Source: Rosa chinensis (taxonomy: Eukaryota; Streptophyta; Magnoliopsida; Rosales; Rosaceae). From it: a DNA stretch of 64,000 bases. Positions 24,341 to 36,792 of this stretch are shown here, one piece after another. Where the stretch lies: the NCBI RefSeq assembly GCF_002994745.2, contig NC_037091.1:54917612-54981611 (forward strand), read 5' to 3'. The notes under the pieces were generated by a model. That model ran no database searches. It worked only from the letters and a program-made list of their open reading frames with translations, and was not told the origin of the DNA. The position numbers were made by a program, and so were the translations under genes. The first letter of the stretch is position 1. Each line of letters starts with the position of its first letter.

Positions 24341-26977
24341 TCAAGTAAGAAGGCTGTAAGATGGCATGTCTTCAATCCGCAAGACATCGTCCATTAGTAA
24401 TTCCCTCTCCAATTGAGCTCGAGTTGATTTCAAAACATCCTGTAAGACAAACAATTGATATCAAAACCATTTCGAATTGGCAACTCAGCAAGTACAGAGC
24501 TTCCAAGTTAAAGAGAAATCGTACACCTAAAGCATAAAGCCATAAAGTATTACTGATCCCAAAATTTTCCTACTTATGTAAACCTTTATGAACATATATA
24601 CAGATTAATGATTCTCACATTGAATTCCATGTATGTAGCATTTCTCTCAAGCCACTGTTTATCCATAACCATGAAGGCGACGCAATAGAGCAAGTCAAAA
24701 GCCCACTCGCTTTCTGAAATAACATTGAAAAGGACAAGGTAACATCAACAGCCATTGCAGTGCTTCTAAATCGGCTTTGAACAAGAAATATGGATGTAAC
24801 TCATACCTAACAACATCTGTAAGAAAACTGCCCTGATAAAGGACCTTGGTTTCGCTGCCAAATAAGGAAAGCATGAGCTATCTCCTCAAAGAAGAAGGAA
24901 AAAAAGTTTGAAACAACAAAATTTAACAAGAGCCAGTTCATCCTTTGTATAGTCTTAATTTGTGTTAAATTTATAGTTATGATATATATGAACAAAAAAA
25001 CCATCTATATAACACTTACTGGCTTCGAGGTCAAGCATTTGCATGATCATAAATGTAATATTTACACCGGCAACAGCAAATGGATATTCCCAAGCAGCTG
25101 GCTTTCCTCCTTGCTTGTTCAATAGGCACTGGAAAGATGTCTGCAAATTGACGTACAAAAATTTCATGTTCTTATCTTTCTATTTGCAGATCAAGTTTGA
25201 GATTTTACCGAAAATGTCTTTGCGAAGAACAAGAGGTTCTCCAAAGAAATAAATCCAGCACCTCTGTCAGGTAAATCATCCAAAGTAACCAAATAAGAAA
25301 TTGCTAACACAAAGTGAAAGAGCAAACTAGGAAGAAATTAGCTGTGGAACAGCAGAGGAATAGAGGGAAATGGAACCTGAAATCAGTAGATGGGTCTCTT
25401 CCCTGCCATCCCATCTCTTTCCACTGATCAGATACCAAGCCATGAAGCTCTTGACTGGGATATGTAGCATACCATAGAGCTCTCAGCGCTTCCTGTTCTC
25501 ATCAAATTTTCGTAACAACTAAGTATAAGAAACAAAAGGCAAACAATTACCAAAGAAAAATTTAAGTTATGCCCTCTTTAAATTCCACATTCATTTCCTA
25601 TGTTTGTGTCATTTGTCTATGAACATTGGTCATGTAACAGCATTTGCGGTTCCAAATGCTCCAATTTGGATAAGTGTAGCATGAAAATATTTCAAATCTA
25701 CATACACATCGGAATGAAAATATCACCTGGTGATCTGGCCTAGAAGAATCAAAGTAAATCTTCATCCGGCGCTGCAACCTTCTCATCCTTTCCTCCTGCA
25801 CGGTATGACATCATTTCAAGAACTAAAGAAACAGAAGGGCCTCAATCTCAATTCTCAAACCAGAATCACAAACTCCATACCATACTCTATTCAAATGCCA
25901 AACATTGCCTACAGTTTAAGGTGGCTTTCGAGCTCATTATTGTACCTCTATGTAATACAAATGCATAGTGACCACTAATAGTAGAAAAATATATGGCAAA
26001 TCATCTGTTCTTAACCAGTAGCTCAATCACTTGCCTGCAGGGGTGTCAGATTCAAGCAGACCCTTTCATAATTTCCCTTTGCCTTGAAGCAAACACAAGT
26101 AAGCCCCTTCCCGATCCATGTTGGCGTACCACAATTCGTGTCATCTGCATCATATATAACCACATTTAAACTTCAATCTGATCGATCATCATGCAAATTA
26201 CACAAACCAAAACATCAAACATTGCCGCAAATTACAAGCAGAACAGACACAATCTTAGCTGCTACCTACATGAAAGCATTTCAGCAACATAATAAGCAAC
26301 CACAATTTTTGCTTCTTCCACCGAATCTCCTTTTCAAATTAAATACATTGTAGGATTACGGATTACCAACCCAGAACTTGGTCCTAGTAATATTCTAAAA
26401 TAGTAATAGCTAGAGTAGTAGTAAGTAGTGAAGTAGACGAGACACGATGGAGTGGTCGAACTACTACACTTGTGTGCAGTGTCGTGTTGAACCCGACAAG
26501 GTCAAAGTTAGAGGGCAACACGCGCCGATCTGCCACACGAGACAGCATCCAACCACGTGGGAGACATATGGCATCCATGTGAGCCCTTGGCCCAGTTTGG
26601 TCGGAGCGTGTGGCACACGCGCTTACACTCCTACCTACATTTCTCTGTTCATCGCATCTGTAACTTGGACCAATGGACCACCGCCGGTCTAGTCATCATC
26701 CTGGACCGGACCTACGAGGTGTCCATGATTAAATCCCTACACATTCTCATATTCTCGAATGCATTGCGACACAACCACGTTGGGAAGTTTCGGATCGAGA
26801 AATCGGAGTTTTTCGAAAACAAAGAAGAAAAATCTGAGATTCGAATAGAGAAGAGACGAAACCTGAGGAAGAAGAATAAGCGGCGGAACGTTGAGTGGAA
26901 CAGCGAGAAGTGGCGGAGGAAGGAGAGAGGGTACGCATCGCCGCGACGGAGCTGCCTTGACTCTTCACCATACTCAT
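24341..26977 (-). CDS. ELMO domain-containing protein
   Basis: Nine exons (minus): 26863-26977, 26035-26144, 25727-25795, 25377-25492, 25209-25263, 25020-25140, 24807-24854, 24619-24713 and 24341-24439. They total 828 nt, giving a 275-residue protein, and every phase matches. After a serine-rich N-terminus (residues 1-38) and CGTPTWIGKGLTCVC, the ELMO/CED-12 domain spans about residues 85-250, with LHGLVSDQWKEMGWQGRDP, WEYPFAVAGVNITFM and LYCVAFMVMDKQWLE. It ends EDMPSYSLLT. Plant ELMO proteins are stand-alone ELMOD-type proteins; animal relatives act on Rho- or Arf-type GTPases, so a role in GTPase regulation or trafficking is inferred. Intron 2 has a GC donor (CTGCAG|GCAAGTG). The ATG at 26977 is preferred over an upstream in-frame GTG; the next in-frame ATG lies two codons on. 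Confidence 0.92.
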
Positions 26978-27388
26978 CTCCAGCCTCACTTACACTGCGG
27001 GTGGCTTTCAGAAGAGAGTGTCCAGCGCTTCGTGTTATGAAAAATCAAGAGGGTTTGATACGGTGTGTATTTCACGAGTTGGGAATCGGCGCGTGGCGGA
27101 GTAGGTGGCGGCCATCATGAAAGTCATCACTGGATGACATATGTACGTACCACTCCGACTGTTCTGTTATGTCGAATCAATCATCGGGGCTTTTCCAAAG
27201 TCCGAGCATTGGATTTGATAGGACGGCCACGTGGCGGGTCACGGGAGAATAATCATGGACGTCATCCACGCCGTACCTTATTATTCGCCACGTGGAGATG
27301 GGTGAAGGTTTATAAGGCCGACCCAAAAGGTGTTGGCCCATTAAGGGGAGCTGGTTCGTTTGCAATCATACCCAATCGACCTAAACAT
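26978..27388. other. ELMO gene promoter region, no other gene seen
   Basis: Upstream flank of the ELMO gene. It contains several ACGTGG/CACGTGG words (for example near 27230 and 27290), which are G-box-like. No coding sequence is supported. Confidence 0.4.
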
Positions 27389-27577
27389 GCGAGAGCAACT
27401 CCAACCGTTTTTTCATATCTTGATTTTTCTTAATTTAAAAAAAAAAATTGACTGTTTTGCTCTAATAGATTTCCTATAATTATCCCTAAAATAAAGATAG
27501 TGATGAGAGAGAAAACAAAATTCCTTATATTTACAACAATCTGTAAAATTTTAGGGAAGGATTTAGAAAATAATTAT

Positions 27578-30500
27578 CAGGGTTCTAAAAATCGGCCTAG
27601 GCGGCCGTCCCGATTCTTCCCTAGTCGAGCGATCTGGGCGGTGGGAGTAAAGTCGGCTGCCTAGGTGGTGCTGGGCGGTGGGCGCCTAGGCGCTTTCTAT
27701 TTTTTTTTTTTCCCTTAAACTTCAAATTGTCAAAAGCAAAACACGATAGATAGGGTTTCATTTTCACTGCAGCTCCAAAGTCAAAACGCGATTTACACTT
27801 TTGCTCACCGCTTCGTCGCTCCCTCCTCGATCGTCCGCTTCAGCGCTTCGTCGCTGCTTCTTCTCCGGCCAGTTCTCTAGCTCTTCAGCTCGCCGGTAAA
27901 CTGGATTTCCAGCTCTCTTTCTGGGTTTTTGTCTTTCAAATCTTCAATCGAATTTCTGGGTTTCAATCTCACGTTTCTGGGTTCACACTTTTCACTTTTT
28001 CAGGGCTTTCTGGGTTCAACTGTTCAAGGCTTCAAGCAGCTCGGTGATTCTTCAACCTCGAAGCTTGGTGATTCTCCAAGCTCGATTTCTGGGTTCAAGG
28101 CTACTCGGTGATTCTTCAACCTCAAAGCTTGGTGATTCGCTGATTCTTCATGCTCGATTTCTGGGTTCAAAGTTCAAACTCGGTGATTCTTGAAGGCTTG
28201 AAGGCTTGAAGCTCGATTTCTGGGTTTTGGATTCGGTGATTGATTCTGCAAGCTCGGTGATTCTTCAATACACTGTGAGTCTTGTTATTTTGTTAAGTTG
28301 CTGGAATGCTGGGCATTGAGTTATTGTATCAAACTATGAATGTTAATATGGTATAAACTTATAATTGAATTGTTCTGTATTTTGGTGATTCTTCGAGCTG
28401 TTTGAATGTTTTGTACTTGTGTATCTCACTTGATAGTTTTAGATTTTGGTGTTTCTGATTCATGAATCATGATTGTTGTACTGTGTTGGACAGTTGGACT
28501 TTGCTTACTGGGTGTCTGAGACTCTGAGTGACTGTATTGTTTTGAGATAATGATATTTGGCCTCTGTTTTGGGAATTGAATTAATTCAAATCAGTGAATT
28601 GTTGAGTTATCAAATATGTTGGTATTAGGAGAAACAAGATTTGTGAAGCATCATATGTTGATTTGAATTTTAGAGCCCTGTTTTAGACTATTAGAGTGCT
28701 TTGTTTTCAGGAATGCCAATTACACTATTAGAGTGCTTTGTTTTCAGCTTCTGAACTTGTATCATGTTGATTTGAATTTTAGAGCCCTGTTTTAGATTCT
28801 TCTGCATCATATGTTGTTTTGTTAATTTAATTGATTAATTGAATTGCAGCTTGTTTTGGCCTCTATGAATGACTGAATGGTATTCTCAATTGATTAATTG
28901 AATTGCACAGTTACTGGCTTACTGCCTATGCTCAGGTTTTAATTATGCTCTATTATGCTCAATTTTTAATTGATTAATTGAATTGCATATATAGGTTGGT
29001 TGTTGAATACTTGAATGTTGAATACTCTTTTTACTTATTTAGGGCAATGGCGGGTACTACATCTTCCTCGGCATCTAATGCAATGTCGGAGATGGATTCA
29101 TCATTGAAGCATGGTTCAGGTGATATTGGATGGGAATATGCGGAGTTGGCGGATGCTTCAAACTTGGATAGGTTGAAGTGTAAGTTGTGTGGGAAATTAG
29201 TCAGTGGTGGGATATATCAAATGAAGCAGCATATTGCCCACATCAAGGGAAATGTGGCTCCTTGTAAAAAATCTTCGGATGAAGATAAAGCCAAAGCAAG
29301 AATGCTATTGAAGAGGCAAAGTCTAAGAAGAAACAAAAGAGTAGACATGAAGCAGAAGTGAGGCAAGAAGTCATTATTGAAGGAGATGAAGACAATGAAG
29401 CGAGTCAAGGGACAAGAAGAATGCCGCATACTCTTGGGCCTATGGACCGTTTTGCAACCCACATCGATCCGGATTCTTCATTGGATGGAAGTAGGAAGAT
29501 GAGGCAACAATGATGCACTTTTCAAGCAAAGAACACATAGTGTGCATCAATACTTAGCTAGATGGGTGTATGAAGCCGGGATTCCTTTTCATGCCATTGA
29601 TAGTGATAGCTTCAAGAGGTTTGTTGAAGCTGTTCGTCAATTTGGCCCAGGTTACCAACCTCCAAGCCAATATCAATTAAGGGAGCCACTATTGAAGGAA
29701 GAGGTAGAGAGAACTAAAAGTTTATTGATGAAGCAAGAAGAAGAGTGGGCTTTGAATGGTTGCTCTATTATGACCGATGCTTGGAGCGACTGGAAAAGAA
29801 GAAGTATAATGAATTTGTGTGTCAATTGTGCGGAAGGCACAACTTTTCTTTCTTCTAAGGAAGCATCGGATGAGGCACACACCGGGACGTATATTTTTGA
29901 ATATGTGGACAAGTGCATTGAAGATGTTGGGCCACAAAATGTGGTTCAAGTGGTGACGGACAATGCTTCAAATAATATGGCGGCGAGAGATTTGATGAAG
30001 TTGAAGAGGCCAAACATATTTTGGACTTCATGTGCAACTCACACCTTGAATCTTATGCTTCAAGGAATTGGCAACCAGCCTAGATTCAAAGGGGTGATTG
30101 AGAAGGCAAAGAGCTTCACCATCTATATTTATGCACATCACAAGACTTTGGCATTGATGAGGAAGTTTACAAAGAAAAGAGATATAGTGAGGCCGGGAGT
30201 CACTAGATTTGCAACCGCTTTCCTCACTTTGCAAAGCTTGATGGAGAAGAAGAATGAGTTGAGAGCTATGATTACTAGTGATGAATGGAATGAAAGCAAG
30301 CATGCAAAGAGTGTAAAGAGGAAGGCGGTGGTGAATATTGCTTTGAGTGCTTTTTTTGGGAATGGGGTAAGTCTTTGCTTGAAGGTGTTTGCCCCTTTAG
30401 TGAAGGTGCTTCGCCTTGTTGATGGGGATAAAAGGCCATCAATGGGCTTTGTGTATGGGGAACTACTTAGAGCCAAGGAGGAGATTAAAATGGCATTCAA

Positions 30501-31811
30501 AGATCAAGAAACTCATTATCGTCCAATCCTTGACATTGTTGATGGAAATGCCCGTGGTCGACTTGATAGTCCATTGCATTTAGCGGGTTACCTCTTGAAC
30601 CCATGCTATGCATATGCCAATCCAGGCATTGAGAATGATAATGTGGTCATGGATGGGTTCTTCAATTGTGTTGAGGTGTTCTTTCCCGATGACATTCAAA
30701 CTCAAAATTTGGTGACAAATGTAGAATTGCACAAGTATTTGAAGAAAGAGGGTGGATTTGGAAGAGTTTTGCCTAAGGCGGGATGCACACAAAATGATGA
30801 CAATTATAATCCGGGTAAGAAATACCAACTTATTATTTTATATAGCCAATTGTTATTGTTTTGTTTGTTTTGTTTTTGGAGTTTGGCTAATTCATAATTG
30901 TTGTTGTTTTGTTTATTTATTTATTTATTTTTTAGTTTCGTGGTGGAATATTTATGGAAACCTTGTACTAAAATTACAAAGTATGGCTAAAAGGATACTT
31001 TCATTGACCACAAGCTCATCCGGATGTGAGAGAAATTGGAGCGCTTTTGAGGGGGTAAGTACTTATTTAGTTATGCATTTTTGTAAGTTTATAAGCAAGT
31101 AGTAATGTAGTTTACTAATTATTTAGAAAGTTAGAAACTCATAATATACTAATTTTTTCATTTCTTTATGTAGATCCATACAAAGAAAAGGAATAGATTA
31201 GATACAACGAGGTTAAACAATTTAGTCTATGTCCAATTCAATGCCAAAATCATCAATAAGAAGAGAAGAATGAAAGAGAAGAATGTGGATGTATTACTAG
31301 CATGTGAAGCTACTATGGCCCAAGGATGGATTGTGGATGGTGGTGATGAAGATGTCGATTCCGATCTCACTAGTGAAGTAGTTGGAGAGGGATCGGGATT
31401 GGGAGTGGATAGTAGCTTAGAGCCTAGGAGAAGTAGTAGAATTCAAGAAATTAGGGAACTTCATGAGGATGATTTTGTATCGGATGAAGAGGAAGAAGAT
31501 GAGATGACTTTTGAGTTTGAGTTCGATGAGGAGGGAGTACTAGAGGGATATAGAGAAGAAGAATTTGAGGATTAGGCTTGGAAGAATCAAATTTGCAATT
31601 TTTTTTTTATTTCTAAGAACTCATTATCTCATTGTTGTTTAACATTTTATCTATATTTTGAGTATTTTTACTATTTTCAAACGTCATAATACCTTTTATA
31701 TTTTTATTTATATAATTATATGTTATAAAAATAAAAATAATTTTTTTTAAAAAAAACCGATTAGTCCCCGGCCTTCCACCCGACTAGCGCCTAGCGTTTT
31801 TTAGAACTTTG
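27578..31811 (+). mobile_element. hAT transposon, near full length
   Basis: Imperfect terminal inverted repeats (CAGGGTTCTAAAAA on the left, CAAAGTTCTAAAAA as complement on the right) and an 8-bp target duplication with one mismatch (ATAATTAT / AGAATTAT) define a 4.2-kb element. It carries one transposase gene on the plus strand. The leader (28030-28270) is built of repeated words such as CTCGATTTCTGGGTTCAA and CGGTGATTCTTCAA. The transposase frame is broken, so the copy is probably inactive by itself, though its ends could still be mobilised. Confidence 0.85.
29047..31575 (+). pseudogene. hAT transposase (BED finger, DUF659-type, hAT dimerisation domain), frame-disrupted
   Basis: Starts MAGTTSSS with a BED-type zinc finger (CKLCGKLVSGG, then QHIAH). 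The frame is lost between about 29290 and 29330, where the reading moves to a second frame, and again at about 29510 (CAACAATGATGC), after which a long frame to 30814 encodes the catalytic core (MTDAWSDWKRRSIMNLCVN, VVTDNASNN, WTSCATHTLNLML). An intron at about 30815-30933 and a second at about 31055-31173 lead to the C-terminal dimerisation region (WWNIYGN, SSSGCERNWSAFEG) and an acidic tail ending EEEFED. The domain order fits plant hAT transposases of the DUF659 type. At least two one-base-type frame changes make it a pseudogene. Confidence 0.85.
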
Positions 31812-31934
31812 AGAATTATGGAATCTGTAAAATAGAGAATCTGTTGGAGTTGGAGCATAATTTTTTTTGGAGATTTTAATTTTTGCTTTCCTATAATAGA
31901 GAAATTATAGGGAAGCTGTTGGAGATGCTCTGAT

Positions 31935-32928
31935 AACTTGATCTCAATCATCCCATGCAGGAGACCAATATATGTTACCAAAAATCCAAAATCATATCCA
32001 AATGGATCGTGGTCGTGACTCGTGAGCAATTCCGATTAGGTGATTCCATACTCAGTTATGCTAAATTTTTATTGAATTTAAATTTAAAATGGTGAAAAAT
32101 AATGAGGCATTTAGAATGAATTTATTTGTCTCATTATTCTCCACTAGTTGAATTTATTCCTAAGGACAGTTTTGCACAATTGAATTTGTATCAGAATATA
32201 ACTTTGGTCGTGATAGCAAAGTAAGGGTATCTTTTAAAACATTTACGACTAAAACTAACTAATTGAAGGATCGTACCAACTCGTCCTCCTTGTAGTGCTG
32301 TGTGTTCTTCTCTTTAGAAGTATGTTTGATTGAAATACGACGTCGTCAACATTGTGATGAGGTTCTCCAAACTCTACTCCCTAAGGTAAAAAAAATAAAA
32401 ATAAAATTACAAAAATAATGAAATGTAGTTTTCCCGGTTGAAGAATTAGAAACCTTTTAAGTTCTTCATGGGTTGGTAATGCTCCGGAAAGTACTTGGGA
32501 AAGGTTAGTTTACCTTCCAAGGCCCAGAGCGTCCATGGCTAATCAGTTTGCAAGCCCACTAATGTAAAGTAACGAAATTTTTCTTGAAAGAAAACATAAG
32601 AGCGGATGATGATCGAGGTAGATGTTTCCGAGGCAGCTTCTGGTCTTATGCAGCTAGCAGCTAGCAGCTAGCTCCCGATCATGACAAGAAACTTTGTTAT
32701 TCTATTGAACATCTAGCTCGTTTTGATTATGTTAATGTAGCGTAACGAATAATATTTAACTACATGATTATCTTGTGCTTGGAATCATGTATATAATTTA
32801 ACACGTCTCTCACATGCATGTTTTATGAATGGTTTGCATCTCCTTGTCTTCAGATGATAACATCTTCTCGCTCTGTCGAGGTTTCGATAAAAAAAAAAAA
32901 AAAGGGATTAATTATAACAGACAAGTGA
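31935..32928. other. Intergenic, no gene seen
   Basis: AT-rich. A short triplet of GCAGCTAGCA units occurs at about 32650-32672. No coding or RNA gene was recognised. Confidence 0.5.
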
Positions 32929-32933
32929 ATGTG

Positions 32934-33829
32934 TGAAAACACCAGATGAAACACAATGATGGGAATAAATGACAATACTGAGTAATCAACCTATTCAAGT
33001 AAAACGAACACAAGTTTTTGCTGATGCAGTGTAAACCTCTCCACTGAGGAAACTTCACTGCGAGGCTGTTTACGTAGCCTACATGAAAGACAAATCCACT
33101 ATGAGTAAAGAGAATACAATTACAAGTAGTGATATTGATCACAATCACTTTATTAGCACACAATGCTAACTTGTTTACAATTGCAGAAACTATTCTACAC
33201 ACGTAGCCACTGCTTTGTGTATTCTCTATACTATAGATCTCCCCCTCAGTTGCTTGGATCACAAACTCACTGATCTCACTGATTACAAATATGGCTCATG
33301 ATATGTATGTAGTGAGAAATCAAACTATATAAATAACTGTTGAAGTTTTGACATGAAAACAATAGGTGAAGGCTAAGCAACACACAATGAAAAACAATTG
33401 TTTTTAGAGTCAAAAACCTAACTACAGAAAACTGTTTCGAAACCTTTTATAGAGGAGCAAGACTCCCCCTCAATCAAATCTCCTATTGCAACACCGACTA
33501 GGATGTAAATGTAAAGGTTTTAAAACCAGTAAATAGTATTCCTTATTTTCATGCATATCCAATCTCGCAAGATAAAACACCTTAATGAAGATAAGCATAT
33601 CAGATCATTTATCCGATATGCAAATCATGTATGAGTCCTACCTTAATTGCAAGCTCAGTGATGCGATCTTCCTTGATTGTCGCTACAATATCTGATTCTA
33701 CAATCTTCTTCTTGTTCCCTTGGATCACCGTAAAAGCAGGAGAAGTATTCTCCTATTGTTCTGTAATCTTTGATCTCCCAGAGGTAATAGGAAAGTGTGT
33801 GTTGAATGGTATTGGCCCAAATACTTACA
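32934..33829 (-). repeat. Copia 3' LTR
   Basis: In element orientation it begins TGTAAGTATTTGGGCC and ends GGTGTTTTCA. It is an almost exact copy of 42025-42920. Confidence 0.93.
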
Positions 33830-33842
33830 ATCTCCCCCTTTG
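33830..33842 (-). other. Polypurine tract
   Basis: Minus strand reads AAAGGGGGAGAT directly before the 3' LTR, the expected place for second-strand priming. Confidence 0.8.
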
Positions 33843-34172
33843 GGCATTCCCATTCAACACATGATGTTTTACTTGTTTGAACCCCTGCATGATAAATCAT
33901 TACAGATAATGAATGAGAACAAAGAGTGACTTCTTGGAACATGGAATCAGTTTCCATCCTTTTCCGGATCCAAGTAGCCAGAAGTGAATATCAAAATATG
34001 GTAAGCTAATAAGCATCCTAGTTAGTTTGTGCTTATGCACTTACATCCCAAAAAAAATAAACATTGTCCAACAGAGTTTAAAATAAAATAGAAAACAAAA
34101 AGTTCAAAGTAAAAAAAAAAAAATCACTTCTCCCCCTTTGAAGGGGAATGCCCTTCGACTTCCTCCATAAGC

Positions 34173-34619
34173 TTAATGACGTGGTCCTGAAATTCCTCGC
34201 TGTCCATCGAAAGTCGAGCTCTCCGCAGGGGCGACGGCCTCCGGAACAGCGATGGAGGGACCCGGAGCGTCAAACCCTGGAGGGTGGCGCTGCAGGTTCC
34301 GGATCTCCTTGGTGAGGTTGGTTACGGCATGATGAGTACGAACCAGAAGAGAGTACATGTCGTCCATGTCAGTAGTAAGACAGGCAAGCCTCCAGTCAGT
34401 CACCAGGATGGAGTCACGAAGGCTATCCAGAGAAACAGGAGGAGGAGGAACAGCAGAGGGGGCACCAGAAGGAGGGGGACGACGATGAGGGCTTCGGCTG
34501 CGGTCACGTTGCATGCCGGGATGGAGGATGCCGACTCTGACAGCGGCCTGACGACCTTCATCAGGGGGAGGAAGACGCCGGTGTCTGCCAAGGCCAGTGG
34601 TGATCTTTGTGTGAACCAT
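34173..34619 (-). pseudogene. Extra Copia ORF, copy A (frameshifted C-terminus)
   Basis: Nearly identical to copy B over the first 130 or so codons. An additional A at about 34210 changes the frame, so the protein ends early with GISGPRH and lacks the acidic tail. It belongs to the downstream unit of the 964-bp tandem duplication. Confidence 0.65.
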
Positions 34620-35088
34620 GATGAGAGAACCTGCACACTGAGACAAACAAGAATAAAATCCGAGAGACAGAAGAGACTAGATATATATAATCGATAGGGT
34701 TTGGGAAAACCAAAAGACACACCGATTGGAATAGTGTCGCAAAAAAGGAGAAGAGTTATGACAATTGATTTTTCCTAGATACACGCATGCAAATTGCGTC
34801 TCCCTCTTAATTTAGGCGTAATCAATAAGAGAAGTAAGTGCAATTAAGTCAGGATGCAAAGAGACAACTAGAAGCACAAAATCAGCGAACAAATCACACA
34901 ATGTATTCTTGATCTAAGTATCAAGGTAATGAATGCAGTGGCCAGAAGTGAATATCAAAATATGGTAAGCTAATAAGCATCCTAGTTAGTTTGTGCTTAT
35001 GCACTTACATCCCAAAAAAAAATAAACATTGTCCAACAGAGTTTAAAATAAAATAGAAAACAAAAAGTTCAAAGTAAAAAAAAAAAAA

Positions 35089-35583
35089 TCACTTCTCCCC
35101 CTTTGAAGGGGAATGCCCTTCGACTTCCTCCATAAGCTTAATGACGTGGTCCTGAAATTCCTTGTTGTCCATCGAAGTCGAGCTCTCCGCAGGGGCGACG
35201 GCCTCTGGAACAGCGGTGGAGGGACCCGGAGCGTCAAACCCTGGAGGGTGGCGCTGCAGGTTCCGGATCTCCTTGGTGAGGTTGGTTACGGCATGATGAG
35301 TACGAACTAGAAGAGAGTACATGTCGTCCATGTCAGTAGTAAGACAGGCAAGCCTCCAGTCAGTCACCAGGATGGAGTCACGAAGGCTATCCAGAGAAAC
35401 AGGAGGAGGAGGAACAGCAGAGGGGGCACCAGAAGGAGGGGGACGACGATGAGGGCTTCGGCTGCGGTCACGTTGCATGCCGGGATAGAGGATGCCGACT
35501 CTGACAGCGGCCTGACGACCTTCATCAGGGGGAGGAAGACGCCGGTGTCCGCCAAGGCGAGTGGTGATCTTTGTGTGAACCAT
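35089..35583 (-). CDS. Extra Copia ORF downstream of pol, copy B (intact)
   Basis: 164 aa from the ATG at 35583 (MVHTKITTRLGGHRR). It has a basic, arginine/serine-rich N-terminus (RDRSRSPHRR), a proline-rich linker (PPPSGAPSAVPPPP), a heptad-like central segment of about 55 residues likely to form a coiled coil, and an acidic C-terminus ending HSPSKGEK. No transmembrane helix is evident. It is on the same strand as pol and separated from it by about 1.2 kb. A pyrimidine-rich stretch ending TGTCTCAG, then TGTGCAG, lies just before the ATG and resembles a 3' splice site. No family is recognised. SIRE-type elements carry an extra ORF here, often called env-like, but this one lacks envelope features. 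Confidence 0.6.
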   Translation of the reverse strand: MVHTKITTRLGGHRRLPPPDEGRQAAVRVGILYPGMQRDRSRSPHRRPPPSGAPSAVPPPPVSLDSLRDSILVTDWRLACLTTDMDDMYSLLVRTHHAVTNLTKEIRNLQRHPPGFDAPGPSTAVPEAVAPAESSTSMDNKEFQDHVIKLMEEVEGHSPSKGEK

Positions 35584-36792
35584 GATGAAAGAACCTGCAC
35601 ACTGAGACAAACAAGAATAAAATCCGAGAGACAGAAGAGACTAGATATATATAATCGATAGGGTTTGGGAAAACCAAAAGACACACCGATTGGAATAGTG
35701 TCGCAAAAAAGGAGAAGAGTTATGACAATTGATTTTTCCTAGATACACGCATGCAAATTGCGTCTCCCTCTTAATTTAGGCGTAATCAATAAGAGAAGTA
35801 AGTGCAATTAAGTCAGGATGCAAAGAGACAACTAGAAGCACAAAATCAGCGAACAAATCACACAATGTATTCTTGATCTAAGTATCAAGGTAATGAATGC
35901 AATGGTCATATTGAATAGAGAGATTAAAGTAGAGTTGAAACACAAGGAGCATGAATCAATTAATGAACAGAACATATTTCCATGTAGTGACCACGATGTA
36001 TTCCATCAACAAATAGGGTATGTACTCATTATTAATCATGACCTAGTGAATTGGGGAAGAGTGTGAGCATGAGCAGTACATGGGGCGTGGAAACATGTTC
36101 AGTGAAGGAGAGAAGAAGTAAAGAGGAAAATCGGCACACATAGATCAAGCTCAGGAGATCTCCGAGAAGGAGTGGGACACATTTTTCCCAGATACTTATG
36201 ATTTGAGGCATAGACTTCTTTATGGTGTAAACAAGAACTCACGTAGCAAGACTCGTCTTAGCAACTCCCAGACCAGACGATCTTAGGGTACTGAGCATAA
36301 CAAGGATGCTCCAAGAAGAGAGTCTCGAGTGGTTGTTTGAAGTTTCATAATAGACGTACACGGTGCACCTACCAACTCGTTTCTTGCAAACCTTGGAAAG
36401 TTCACCACAACCAAGATCTGATTACTTTGAGTGATAGGATACATATAATCTTTCTCGTTTCTTACAAATCCTTGAAAGTTCACCACAACAAGGACCTGAT
36501 TACTTTGAGAGTAGAAAATTAGCCATCTGAGTATATTAAACGTTTTGCCTTCTTCAATTATTCTCCCATGACAATGAACACGAAACTTGCCACCACATAA
36601 AGTAATAAGTGAATGACATAGTGATGTGATGTGAGTCAATGACTAATCATGAGTACATAAGCATTAGTCCAGAATAAGGCATGGTCATAGAATGTACATA
36701 GTTGAAAATATATGCAGTTCACGAGTGATAGTGGTCCAAGTGTACTAAGATCAGGAATCTCTCAATCAACATTGGACAGACATTCTAGAACC

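Larger units (their letters stand above)
27389..31934. mobile_element. MITE-like inverted repeat split by the hAT element
   Basis: The outer sequences carry inverted ends GAGCAACTCCAAC (from about 27390) and GAGCATCTCCAAC (complement, ending about 31932), with related words such as TTTCCTATAAT inside both halves. Removing the hAT element (27578-31811) leaves a MITE of about 300 bp. No convincing target duplication was found, so the ends are approximate. Confidence 0.5.
33977..35904. repeat. 964-bp tandem duplication inside the Copia element
   Basis: Two head-to-tail units, 33977-34940 and 34941 to about 35904, start GCCAGAAGTGAATATC and are almost identical, differing by a few substitutions and single-base indels. 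Each contains one copy of the extra ORF and its upstream splice-acceptor-like tract. The duplication probably arose within the element, as its right end merges into unique internal sequence near 35905. Confidence 0.9.

Noticed and set aside
34284..34697. Plus-strand ORF over the duplicated Copia region
   Set aside because: Antisense to the extra ORF. The minus-strand frame is in element orientation, has a start next to a splice-like site, and is present in both copies.
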